From Lasiosphaeria ovina (lineage: Eukaryota > Ascomycota > Sordariomycetes > Sordariales > Lasiosphaeriaceae): a stretch of DNA of 64,000 nt. Shown one piece after another: positions 1 to 11,635 of the stretch. A model generated the notes under the pieces. It was not told the origin of the DNA, did not search any database, and saw only the letters and a program-made list of their open reading frames with translations. The stretch is from NCBI GenBank assembly GCA_033439765.1, contig JAULSN010000001.1:2108001-2172000 (forward strand), given 5' to 3'. The position numbers and the translations under genes are program-made. The number at the start of each line of letters is the position of its first letter. The first letter of the stretch is position 1.

Positions 1-359
1 CCTACCTAGGTAGCCACACGATTCAATTTGAAGCAAATTGTCAAGAGCTCCGGCGGTGAACTTGGTCACACAATCAGATGAAATTAACCTCACAGCAACT
101 TGACGAACCTCCCCCCTGGTGCCCCAATTTTTCGATTCCTGGGGCACCTTCCTTAGATTGTCTTTCAAGAAATTCTTACCACAACTCTCCAGACCCCTGT
201 CCAACTTTCCATTTGTATCTTGTACACGAAAGCTAGCTACCTAAGAGGTGTGGTCGAAGAGGGAAAGAGCATATGCGCCCTAACTTACAAAATCGACGCA
301 CCTGCCTTCCGTGACTTTCTCCTCGCACAGAGTTGAATTATTTCCCAGAGGCAGTAGTT

Positions 360-382
360 CCCCCCCCCCCCCCCCCCCCCCC
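360..382. repeat. Poly-C homopolymer, 23 bases
   Basis: An uninterrupted run of C upstream of the MSH4-type gene. The length of such a run is easily miscalled in sequencing. A second run of 21 C lies at 62467-62487. Confidence 0.95.
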
Positions 383-546
383 GGGAAAAATCTTCACTTT
401 TACAACCAACAGCAACACACTCCGCCCTCCAGTTCTTCCAGTGTTGCCGTTTCTTGTTCAAGCTTCATCCAACTCTGATCGTCAACCAACACTGGTCGTC
501 ACTCAACCCTTGTCGTCACTCAACCCTCGTTGTTTTCAATTCACCC

Positions 547-622
547 GTCTGTTCAAGACTTCGCCTATTCAAGACTTTGTCTGTTCAAGACTTTGTCTGT
601 TCAAGACTTCGTCTGTTCGAGA
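547..622. repeat. 16-bp tandem minisatellite in the msh4 leader
   Basis: Four units of 16 bp start at 547, 563, 579 and 595, with a partial fifth at 611. The consensus is GTCTGTTCAAGACTTT, with one to three differences per unit. The array ends about 85 bases before the MSH4 start codon, so it probably lies in the transcribed leader. Confidence 0.9.
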
Positions 623-704
623 AATCCAAGTCCTCCATCGACAAGCACCCAGGACAAACTACACATCCTGACTCCCGTCATCAGCCACATCAGCGCCCCA
701 GACG

Positions 705-3700
705 ATGGAGAGCAACCGTGCCAACGGGGACGGTCAAGGCCGAGTGCCTAATGGCCCCAACCCGCCCCTTCGACCGAACTTCCTAAGGGAGCAGTCCGGG
801 ATATTTCGGATCATCGCCATGGACACCGCCTTCAAGACATCAGCCGAGTACCAACAAGAGCTAGAGAGGGAGGTCATGGAAACACAGTCGGAACCTGCGG
901 TGCCCGTCATGGAAACCGGTTCCAGCCCAGAGCCCGTGTCCATCAACAAGACCCGTTGGCCTGAGCCTGTCGACCCCTACAGGTGGAGCAAATTATACGA
1001 ACTTGACTCTCTGAGGGACTACCTGGAGCGGCAAGGTTACTTCGACACCAGACTAGGGCGCTTCATGGGCGCCAATCAAAAGCACGCAGTCCTTGTCCAA
1101 GCCTTGCCCAAGTTTCGAAAGGATAAATCTGACGCCTTCATTCCGCCAATCCCAGAAATTTACCACAACCGTGGCATCCATTTTGTCTTCGACTATTACC
1201 ATGGTCTCAGAGCCGAAATCCCATTTGACTATTCGGCCCCCGAATATGTGTTTGCAAGCGTAACCCACCCGCAGGAAACAAAAACCCGGAACTCGGGAAC
1301 CCAGGGAAGAGATGGCATGCCTTCAAGCAGCCGCCAACTTACCCCTCAACTGCGGACAAGCCAGTCTCAGCCTCTACCCCAGAAGAAGGTGGAGTGGGAA
1401 GATGGATGGAGCCCAAACGATGGCTCGAGTAGTTCGCCCGCGTCTCATTCAGTACAGCCTCGCCAGAAGAGACCAGAAGAGACAGCGGTGGATTCAGCCG
1501 GCATTGACAGCTCCTCGGCCACTGGCGAACGGTCTAGTCATTCGCCCCCTGACTCTGTTCGTGTCGAGTACACTTTCAGTCCCTCGGGAGCAACTCTCGA
1601 CACTCAGCAGGCGCAGTACACATTGAGTCCTTCCGCTGCAGGTTTCGAGCCGGAGCCACGCGATCGCCCGCCTAGTCGGGGAAAGGGTTTCATGAGCCAG
1701 ATTGTACCAAGAGATCTGGGCACAGACTTCGCGTCTCGTCACTTTGGGCCTGGCTTATCGGTCGAGGCCCTGGAACGTAACATTCGCCAGATGTCTGAAC
1801 CCGAGAGTGCCCAATCGAACCCAGCCCGGATTGCTTTGAAGAGAAAGCATGACGGCTCTCCATCTTTCGATAGCGTCAGGGCCCACACATACGACTCTTC
1901 AATGTCGGACACGACTCACGAGGATTCCCTTGTCACAGTCGACAGCAGCAAATCTACTGAAGGCTTGCCCCCTCGCGCCATGTTTTTGGGTGATGCTAGC
2001 ATCCTCAGTCTCCAACAGATGGTACAATCTGAGCTTGGCAGCGACTCGGACTCGGGCTGGGATACGGACGAAGAGGAAGAGTTAGGGAAGCTCGTTGGCG
2101 CTACGGGTACGTCTAGACAAGGGCTGGGTGGCGAGGAAGACAAGGACAGGCTCATTTGCGCTATCAGCGAGAGTCGCTCGTCAGATGTGCTAGGTCTGGC
2201 GGTTATTAACGTGACAGCCGGACAAGTCGACATAATTACGATTCTGAACGACGACAAATACCAGCGGCTATTTGAGACACTATGGAGGATCCAGGGCACA
2301 CCGGAGGTCTTCTTGGTCTTGAAGAATGTCGTCAGCAAGAATAGCAAGTCCCGGCTGGCTTCGAACCTCGATAATGAATTTCCAGATGTGCCTATCCTTC
2401 CTCAAGAGCGAGAGCATTGGAACGAACTCGAAGCCCATCGGTTGATCGATCTGTTTTCCGTCAACAGACAGGCAAAGGCCACCAGGGACAGTCTCGGAAA
2501 CAGTTTCTATGGGTCATGCGCGTTTGCAGCAGTACGTATCTCATATCCTCTTGTCACCGAGTCGCGGGTAGCTGACAGTTAATTATCACCAGGCCATGAC
2601 ATATGTGCGGGAAGAATTAAACATTTTCTTCTCGAAGCAGTCTCTTGTTATTAGACACAGCCAGCCAGCTGATGCCATGGGCATCGACCGGTCTACAATT
2701 ATGAGCCTTGAGCTGCTGTATAGTATTCGTGGGGCGAAAACCAAATCTTCGACCTTGTTTGGAGTGTTAAATTACACCCGCACACCGCAAGGCAGGCGGC
2801 TGCTTCGTTCCACTATGTTGCAGCCGAGTACCAAGAAGGAGGAGATCTTAGGCCGTTACGACGCGCTCCAAGCGCTGTGCGACGATGAGGACCTTTTCCA
2901 GGACGTGTCCAAGGGCCTCAAGGGTCTTACAGGTATGGACGTCGAGAGGTCAATCCCCTGGGTACGTGCAATTTAACCCAACCATTTCTTATCATATTCG
3001 CTGGACTAACACATTGATAGCTCGCCAAGAAGCCAGCAGGTGCTCGTCCTGCTCTGGAGGAGGGTGTGTCCATGATCCAGGGACATTACCAGATCTTCCT
3101 ACCAGTCCACGCCGAGCTATACGAGGCGGAGCGAGAGCTCAATAACATCCTGATGCTCCGAAGGTATATTGCCGGCGTACAGAATCTTCATCGCACCGTC
3201 GGTTCTGCGCATTGTGCAAGCAGCATAATCGACTCGATCCTGGAGAAGTTCTCGCTCGGGACACTTGGCCCCGTTGTCCAAGTCTTAATTGACTCCATTG
3301 AAGAGGATGCAACATACAGCAATGCTCCAATTGACATCAGAAACAACAGGCTATGGGCAGTCAAGGTCAGTATTTTGTTTCCCCTTTGCCACCTCACAGC
3401 TGACAGTGTTTCAGGCCGAGCCGAACGGGATCTTGGAGCGCGCGCGAAAGCTGTTCCGACGTCGCGTTGATGAACTCAACGAATATGTCGACCGTCTCAA
3501 TGATCACTTTACAAGTATGTCGTTTGATCTGCTTTCAACATTGATCTCCTATTCCCTGCTAACAACGTCCACCAGAACACCTGGGCATGATTGCCGAATT
3601 ATGCATGGACAACGACAAAGATAGGCACTATCACCTCCGCTTCCACTGGGAGGACGTGAAGTACGACGTGTCTCGGCGTTGGAGAGAGGTTGAAACTCAA

Positions 3701-6222
3701 AAGTTCGGGCAAGTATATCATTGCAAGCAGTACACGATTGGTGGCGTGCCGATCGTGAATGGTGTTCGACGCAAGAAGCACTACTACTGCCAGACCATCG
3801 AGCTGCTCGAGAGAAGCAGAGAGATCCAACTCCAGGCGGATATCGTCACGACTCAGAGTGACAGACTCGTCTTGGAGCTGAAGGACCGACTCCTACGTCA
3901 CGCACCGGTATTGCTGGCCATGAGCGACGCGGTAGCAAAGCTGGACATGCTCTGTTCATTTGCCGACCTCTCCACGTCCCAGAACTATGTCAGGCCTATC
4001 ATTGCCGACTCGCTCGTCCTCAAGGCCGCGCGAAACCCGATCACAGAGATCCGCAAGGCAAATTTCGTTGCAAACGACGTGTTTTCAGGAAAGGATGGCC
4101 AACGCTTTCTTGTCATCACGGGCGGCAACATGAGCGGCAAAAGTACATTCATCAGAACTATCGCCCTGGTTCAGATTATGGCACAGATGGGCTGTTTTGT
4201 ACCAGCGCGGTATGCTGGCATTCCAATTTGCGACAGAATCTTCACCCGGGTGTCAACAGAGGACAGACCAGAGGGCAATTTAGGAACTTTCGGGGTGGAG
4301 ATGCGAGAAATGAATGTCATCCTGAGGTAAACCCCTCTCCCTCACAAAGTACATATAATCTTACCATGATACTAATAGCTTGATGTAGGAAAGCCACAAA
4401 GGATAGTCTCGTTATTATCGACGAGCTAGGTCGTGGGACATCCCACAAAGATGGCCTGGCAATCGCCCTTTCAATGTCAGAGAGTCTAATCGACATTGGC
4501 TGTCGCGTGTTTTTCGCGACACACTTTTCGGAAATTGGTGAGTCAAACAATCCCAACCCATGCCCCCTCCTAGCCTTGCCTGCATACAGTTCTAACGACC
4601 CGTATTTGGTAGCACGCGTCCTGAACTCTTCGAAGCCCAAAAGTGTGTTGAATGTGCACTTTGAAGGTCGGAGCGTCATGAGCACCGACACGGCACAAAT
4701 ATCGTTGCCACACAGACTCTCCAGTGGTCCGGTTGAAGAAACAGACTACGGCCTCGACCTGTCGCGCCGATTTTTCCCGCCACGAATCGTTCGCAATGCC
4801 GAGAAGGTGTCCGGCTTTCTGCAAAGCAGACAAATAGCAAAGGAACCGGGACCGATGAGCCGGGAAGCTAAGCAAAACAAGCTCATCTTGGCTTTGCCAG
4901 ACCTGCTCAAGCAGGCACATGGATCCAATATGGATGATTCCGCCCTCGAATCCTATTTGGAGAGGCTCCAGACCGAGTTCACTGTCAGAATGGACGAGGT
5001 TGCTGACGACGACGCTTTGAGAGACACAACCAACACTCCGCGTTCGGCTGAGAAGCCCGTCCTGGATAAACCAGACGAAGACGAGCTGATCAATTGGAAG
5101 AAGAAATGCGACGAGGGGGAAAAGAGAGTCATGCGGGCCCACCTGCGTCGAATTCGCTGGCAGCACAGCATCGAATTGGGGAGCATCAACAATGACGACT
5201 TCATAGCATCTAGTCTGCTGAGAAGCGAAACCCCTCCTCCGCGTGCTAGGCGAATCGTCCATCGGGAAGGCCTGTTAACCGCCTTGTTTCGGGCTGAAAA
5301 AGAGGCTAGGGAACGTCATCAAGCCCTCCGAGCGTCATCAGAACGTCCATCCACATCTTCAGTGACCAAGGGCAAGCAACCTGAAAAGAATTCCAAGGTT
5401 GTGGCCGACATAGCCGACATCCGCAGAGAATATATGAAGGCCCGAGAACAAGAGGGATCGCAGTCAGCCATCTCCATTTCATCTGCCTCGAGCAGCGAAG
5501 ATGAATGGGAGTTGGAGACGTCGGACAGCAACACCCCACCTCCGCCGCCTCGAGCTGGTATGTCTCGCAAGAAACCGGGCCGCCCACACCCTCCACGCGT
5601 TTCCCAGCCCCGCGGAAAAACTACCGCTGCCGCCTCTCAGACCCGCGGAAAAGCCACCGTTACCGCCTCTCAGACCCGACAGAGCAAGCGTTCGGACGAC
5701 AAGTCAAGCGAGGTCCGTCCATGCTCACCAGCCAAAATACAAGAGGACCAGAACGAGAACAGCAAGGAGCCGGAGGGGAGACGAAGCCCTTACTTCTCGT
5801 CTTTTCCACTGCTGAGGTCTTCCTCGCCGGTCGAGCCGCAACCCAAGCCTGTCTCGCGTGACGCTGAGCCAGGCCGGCCTGAGAGCAGCGCGAGGCCAGG
5901 GCTGAGGAAAAGCCCTTCTTTCTCATTCTTTCAGCTTCTGAGATCGAGCCCGGAGAGGGACGTGAGGAGCGCTGAGGGCAATTCCGATTCCGGGCCCAGT
6001 GTGGGCGTCAGGCCCGTCAACCAGTCAGAGCGTGAGCTTCACGCCAACGATGCCGCCAAAACGTCGTCGCACCGAGGCATCGAGAACGACAAGGGCAAAG
6101 GCCTGGCTGTCACGGACGCCAAACAGGACACCCAGGGTAGTTCTGGTCAGCCTGCAGATAAAGCTGCATCGTCGTGGTCACGCCTGAGAAACATGCCGTT
6201 TTTCGGATCTATGCCGAGATGA
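705..6222 (+). CDS. msh4: MSH4-type meiotic MutS homologue, unusually long
   Basis: MutS-family ATPase expected to act with MSH5 as a clamp stabilising meiotic recombination intermediates. Exons: 705-2531, 2593-2961, 3021-3365, 3415-3514, 3576-4326, 4389-4537, 4613-6222. They join in frame to 1716 residues, against roughly 900 for human MSH4. The MutS connector begins near residue 478; the core carries the MGIDRSTIMSLELL and FGVLNYTRTPQGRRLLRS motifs shared with MSH4. Walker A is GGNMSGKST at 1063-1071, with glycine where MutS proteins usually have proline. Walker B is LVIIDELGRGTS near 1139, followed by FFATHFSEI. No mismatch-binding domain I is seen, as in MSH4. An N-terminal region of about 470 residues has a structured-looking stretch (about 85-190). 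Some 400 C-terminal residues after the clamp region are charged and disordered. A downstream ATG at 820 is an alternative start. Confidence 0.9.
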
Positions 6223-7069
6223 GGCATCCAGATGTCAGTACACCACTTTCACGTGGCAGCCGTGGTCGGTGGGAGCGTTAGGACGGAAGCGCATTCTTCC
6301 CGTTATTCATCTAGTTGTGACGGAACCTACGATTTTGGAGTCGACCCGCAGGGGCTAATGTTTGCTTTGGCACGAAACATTGCTCATTTCTTTCACCTTG
6401 TCAACAATGAGGGCATTTTTATTCGGGTTATTTGTGCATGCTGAGTTGCGGCCCCAGAGAAATACTGGGATGGTTATCGACACTGGCTGCTATTTGTTTT
6501 TTTTCGTGGCCAAGGCAGCTTGAAAGGTGCTGCTGATTAGTGCTCAAACAACTAGCTAGTCGCCTATCTTAGGTACATATATTACTCGTGAACGATATTG
6601 CTATCTACGGCTATACTTCTCTTTCCCCTGAATTCGTGTCCTTAGGTTGGCAGCCAGCACCCGGTTGTTGAGAGCTGTGTCACTGTGCGCCGCAATGCCA
6701 GGACCAAGAAAGGAAAGAGACAACACTGCGTCATATTCTTGTAAGTCATTCAAGTAGTATATTCCTACACGCCCGTCCTGTAACGCCTGAGACACTAGAA
6801 TATAGAAAGGTAAAGGAGAAAAGAAAGAAACACATTCCATGAGAGGGAATGGCAGACAGGCAGCGGCTTTCGCCCGAGAACAACAAACTCCGTCAACAAA
6901 TTACAAAATTGCCCCAACCGCCAAGTGCCATCTTCCTCCCTTTATGCTCGCTCAATGCCAGAGATAAAATACCATCTCGATACAATGCCATGCCTAAAGG
7001 CGAGGACGAAAGGGCAGACCCAGAAATACGCAAAAGAAAAACACCAGCCCAATGCCACCGACGAGCCAA
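6223..7069. other. Intergenic region between convergent genes
   Basis: This is the 3' flank shared by the MSH4-type gene and the CSC1-type gene, which converge here. It contains T-rich tracts near 6490 and no ORF with recognisable content. Both 3' UTRs and polyadenylation sites must lie in it, but no clear signal can be fixed. Confidence 0.6.
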
Positions 7070-9886
7070 TTACTCCCTCCAAATATGGGTATCTCCTAAA
7101 CTTGTTGACGAGGCACTACTAGTCTCACCGCCACGTCCAGCGGTACCGGGGCGAGCGCTTCTCGAGCCGAGGGAGGGCGGTGGTTGTTGGGACTCGTATT
7201 CGCGCTCGCTGCCGCGGACATCGAACTCTAAGCCGTCGCTAGCGTCCGAGTCTGACTGCGGGGGCGGGGGATCATGGTAGATCCACGGTTGTTCGAGGCT
7301 ATTTCATAGGGTGTTAGCACATCGTGAAAGCGGGTACGGTTAGGTGGTTGGTGCCGGTTGGAAAACAACGTACGGTAGGACGAGACTCGGGTTGACAAAG
7401 CGCAAGCCCTTTTCTCGGTCCTCGTCGATAGTGCTGCCCCTCCTGAGGAACTCGCGCTGTCTCTCCCCCTCACCGCCAAAGTCTTCGTCTAGGATGGCGT
7501 TACCGCCCGGGTCCTCGCCGCGCTTGATGCTGCGGAGCGAGATGAAGTGTGTCAGGGGCTCGAACTTGGCCCTGAACGAGTAGCTGTACCAAAGGGTGCC
7601 GATAAGCAGCGGCACGACAAGCAACGCCACAGTGAAGGCCGAACGGAGCGCCAGGTATCCGGAGACGGTCAACTGGAAGACAAACAGGCCGAGAATGATG
7701 CGGTAGCAAATAATGCGCCAGGCGCCGCCCGTGGCATGCTGGGGCTGGTCCATGGCGTAGAGGAGCTGGTACTTGTACGTGAAAAAGCCAAGGGTAAAGT
7801 AGGCGACGCCGAGGCCAAGAACAAGAAACCCCTTCGGAAGAGTGCTGTACACGAGACAGAGTATAAAGACCAGCAATGCCGTGGGAAGGTAGAAACTGTA
7901 GTAGAACATTGGGGGCTCGACCAGCTGCGCAAAATCGCGCGGAGTCTTTGCGCCCAGCCGTAATATGGGATACAGGGCAACGCTTCCGAATTCGAGCAGG
8001 CGGAATGGGAACAAGCCCAAACCCTGGAGCATGATGAAGTTTGTGTAAAAGACGCTTAGGTCTTCAATTTTTCGAGCCATGGTGTATGCGATGTAGGTGG
8101 TGTCCTTGAGACTACTACGTAGAACGTCCATGATGGACGTGACGGCACCGAAGACGGTAAAGATGAGAAAAATGTTGAAGAAGATAAAGAAGAAGTTCTT
8201 GCTGATGGCCGACAGCGCGACATCGCCTTGCGAGAGCATGCCCTGGTTGTAGGACAGGTAGTCGTAGAGGTAGGGTACGGCAACGTTGAGAAGCGACACG
8301 ACGGCGGTTGGCAGGCCTGTCTGCACAAGAGCCTTGGCAATATCATGCGTCTTGAGCCAATCAGCAAAGGCTGGGAAAACATTCTTTAACGTGCAGAGGC
8401 TGAGGACCGAGGCCAAGGCGGCGACCGGAACAAGCCATACAACGGAGAGGATGGCAACGAAGATGGTAATGGTCCAGGACCGAATACGACGTTGGAGACG
8501 AGGGGCATACGTGTTCCTCCAGACCACATCAGAGGGCGCCGGAGCGGGCTTGGTCAACAGACGGCCGGGATGTGGATCGATGAGGGCCTGGATCGCCATC
8601 TGACAGGCTGCAATCGAGTCCATTGTCACAAAGGCGAGATCGGCTGGCTCGTACGTCTTCTTCCTGTCTGCCCGGATCTTCTCGTCGATCAAGCGAAGCT
8701 TCTCCGAGTAATAGTCGATAGCGTCTGTCTTTCGGCTCTGCAGGCGCAGGAAGCCATACCAGAATCTGGTCTGGGGTCTTTCTCTTTCGCCAAACTGATG
8801 GGGACCAAGGCGCATCAGCCGGTCGTTTTCTCCTGCTTCCTCGTCGGCAGCTTCGGGTTCCGTAGTGGCGTCTTGGGTGTTGTAGTTGTTGCCGCCGTTC
8901 CCACTGTCTAAGCGGCCGTCCCCTTCAGCGGTTTGCGACAGCTTGTGGCCGAGGTAAACGTTCCATGACTCTTCCAGCTTGGCGAGGACAGTCTGTCGGC
9001 GGTCCATCAAGTCGTCGATTTCGGTCCAGTTGCGGCAGATAGTAACGCTCTCGACTTTTCCAATCTCGAGCTTCTCAACCAAGTCCTTGATGGATTCCTC
9101 AGTCCTCAGCTCCTTTGGAATACCAGACAGGCGGAATGTCCGATCGGTAATGGTTGACTGGGTACCGAGGTAGTCCTGGCGCACTCGAATGACCTTGAAC
9201 GTCTCCCTGTTCATGAAGTACAGAGTGAGGCCGGTGAAGAAGTATGTAAAGACGAGGTATGACCAGAGATAGCCCATGTTCTTGTTGAAACTGTTGTCGT
9301 CGTGGTCGTCGTCGCCGCCGTCGTCGTCGGACAGCCTCGCAGACGCATAGTCGCGGTAGGTTGCATACTGACTAAACATGGAGTAGCCGGCCGAGGCTGT
9401 GGCGTTCATCTTGTTGTCGACAAAGTGCTGGTTGATGGGTTCGAGCACGACGGCTGCGAAGAAGAACATGATGCTGAACAGCTTGATGGACATTTTGAAG
9501 AAGGTCAAGAAGACGAAAGCGTCGAGACCGGCCGAGGCGAGGACCTGCTGCTCTGTGACCTTATAGAGAGCGGGGATCCAGCCGAAGAAGGTGTCGGGCA
9601 GGGCCGGGAGGCCGATGGCGGAATTGACATGGCGCTTTCGGGCAGCGTAGAGCGACTTCCACCGCGGGCGGAGGGTCTAGGACGGGGGCGCACATTTTGG
9701 TTAGCATGAAGCCGTATCGTGTCGACGGTCTCGTCGCAAAGACACACGACTTACACAGAAGGCTAGAAAGGCCGACAAGCCCAGGGCGAGCGAGATGACC
9801 AGCTGGACCTGGGTGTCCTTGGTGCTCGGGCCGACCCAGTCATCATCGCCGCATTTCTCCTTGTCCTTGCCGCCGCCGTCAAACAT
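7070..9886 (-). CDS. CSC1/OSCA-type (DUF221) cation channel
   Basis: Polytopic membrane protein of the CSC1/OSCA/TMEM63 family, whose characterised members are calcium-permeable channels gated by osmotic or mechanical stress. Exons in transcript order: 9886-9755, 9676-7374, 7298-7070, joining to 887 residues. Order of domains: an N-terminal TM segment (VQLVISLALGLSAFLAF) and a TRPRW-like junction across intron 1, more TM segments, a cytosolic PHM7-type domain from about residue 220 (TFRLSGIPKELRTEE), a hydrophobic multi-TM core from about 440 to 730, then a hydrophilic tail. The last exon adds VLPLEQPWIYHD and a proline/serine-rich, acidic end. Reading through its donor would give a short alternative end at 7340, but the spliced version matches the family pattern. 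It is transcribed divergently from the dynamin gene. Confidence 0.88.
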
Positions 9887-11635
9887 GTCTACGGCTGCCG
9901 TCTGCTGCGATCATCGAACGCCGGGATTGCCGTGTGGACTCGAAGTTTGTTGAGGGAAGGGTTCGGATCTTTGCGGAGGCTGCAGCGTGTTGCGTTCGTG
10001 ATGTCCGTTACTATGTTTGCGACCCGCTTGCTTGTTGGACGACGAAGGCCGATGGATTCAAGCTTGGCGCTGGACAGAGCCTGGAAGCTCCATAGCATAA
10101 GCTGCAGCGCAGCGGCGCAGATTGCCAGCCAGTGCCGGGTCCCAAAGCACCTGCCTACCGGAGGCACTCGAATGCGTGGTGACGTGACCCGGCCCACCGT
10201 CTAGCCCAAAGTGGCTCGTGCGTTGGGTTGTTGGAGCCCTGTTGGAGCTGGGACACGGATCTCGGGCCCCGCTATCCCGCATCGACACTCCATTGCTTCA
10301 ATAATTACATTTGCCTCTACGGATGCTCTGTATAATGTATTTGGGTACGATAAGTCATTTTATTGAATCTCTGCACGGTATGAATTTTCCTTGTCTTGAT
10401 TCCGGATGTCGAAAGATTGCACATCTGTCAAAGTTCCACATGCTGTTGGAAGGTACTGTATAAATGATATAGTACTAACAAGCCGCTCAAAGGTATAGGC
10501 GTATCCTGCTAGCGCGGTAGTATGCGTCGGTTCTGCCTTATAGTTACTTGGGATCCTTCACGAGTAACAAAGTTGCTATTATTCCGACGATACTTACTGC
10601 CTTTTCAATATCCCAAAGGACAACCAGCACGATATCCATGTGCCTCAAGTATTTGATCTTTTTCTTGTCCCAACTTTAAAGTGGTTGCAAGTGTATCGCA
10701 AGCCGAGGCCTCAATGGGAGGGCCAGGCGCCAAGCACATTTACATTGCACCGCCACGCGTCGTTATACACTGCGCCACATTTCCTCTCGACATTTCGCAT
10801 TTTGGCGGCCAGTTTACAGAAGAGGCGCCACAGCCCCTGTTAGCCCGTTGATCGCCCAACGAGGCAAGTTTGAACCAGTGTCACTCGGTTGCCCAAGATT
10901 TGGTCTAGTCTGCAACACGGCTACCTAAGGAAGGCTCGTTCAAGCCGCCACAGCTTGTCCCATTGTAAGAGAGCCTTTTAGTTGAAAGGCTGACGGGAGT
11001 AAGTGGTCCGCTTGCTATCAGTGGTCATCCATTGCCACTGCAGCGGGCGGCCGACACGTCGCCCTCGTCGTCACCCCCCACCAAGGCTATCGCAGCAAAG
11101 CAATTCTCGACCCGAGGCAGCATACCACCACGGCACCAGATGGCAGACGAGGCTCTCTTGGGCTGCTCTCCGCGCACATGCTCGTGCGATGCCATTGGGC
11201 GGGCTCCATGTGTCAAAATGCGTTCTTGTGCCCCCAGCCACGCGGCTCTTGGGCAACAGGGCAAGAGGGCAGCACGGCTGGCGACCCAACGCAACGCGAC
11301 GCAAGGCGAATAAATGCGCGGGGTTTGGTCTGTCCCATGTCCTCATAGCCCTATCTGTGTCTGTCTGTCTGTCTGTCTGTCTGTCTACACCTACGTCGAG
11401 TGACGGTAGGCTCCCTCTCAGTCTGCAACCTTTTCATCCAAACTATTTCTCTGCTTGCGTTTGCCCTTCGAGACAGACGGGTTTCGGGTCTTGGTCTCTC
11501 TGGCCCTTTTTAAACCTATTCGAGTCTCCCACTTTCGAGCTGTTCCTACTAGTACTTCTACTCTTGTTGAACCAACGTCGTTGGAGCCCGACCTGAAGTT
11601 TGTCCTCCAAAAGCAACAACGAGCAGATATACAAA
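9887..11635. promoter_or_regulatory. Divergent promoter region (CSC1-type / dynamin)
   Basis: About 1.75 kb between the divergent starts of the channel gene and the dynamin-like gene. Short ORFs here are unconvincing. A (GTCT)7 microsatellite lies at 11359-11386. Just before the dynamin ATG is a pyrimidine-rich leader typical of fungal 5' UTRs (about 11400-11600). Confidence 0.6.
11359..11386. repeat. (GTCT)7 microsatellite
   Basis: Seven perfect GTCT units about 250 bases upstream of the dynamin start codon, preceded by a short degenerate extension from 11355. Confidence 0.95.

Larger units (their letters stand above)
1..704 (+). promoter_or_regulatory. 5' flank and leader of the MSH4-type gene
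   Basis: No gene is supported here. The stretch holds a 23-base poly-C run (360-382), a 17-bp direct repeat around 497-530 and a 16-bp minisatellite at 547-622, followed by pyrimidine- and CA-rich DNA leading to the ATG at 705. Several short ORFs cross the repeats, but they are low-complexity and overlap one another in different frames. This is probably promoter plus 5' UTR; I could not place a TATA box or transcription start. Confidence 0.5.

Noticed and set aside
11003..11596. 197-codon ORF upstream of the dynamin gene
   Set aside because: It translates the (GTCT)n repeat and the pyrimidine-rich leader (SVSVCLSVCLS); not a gene.
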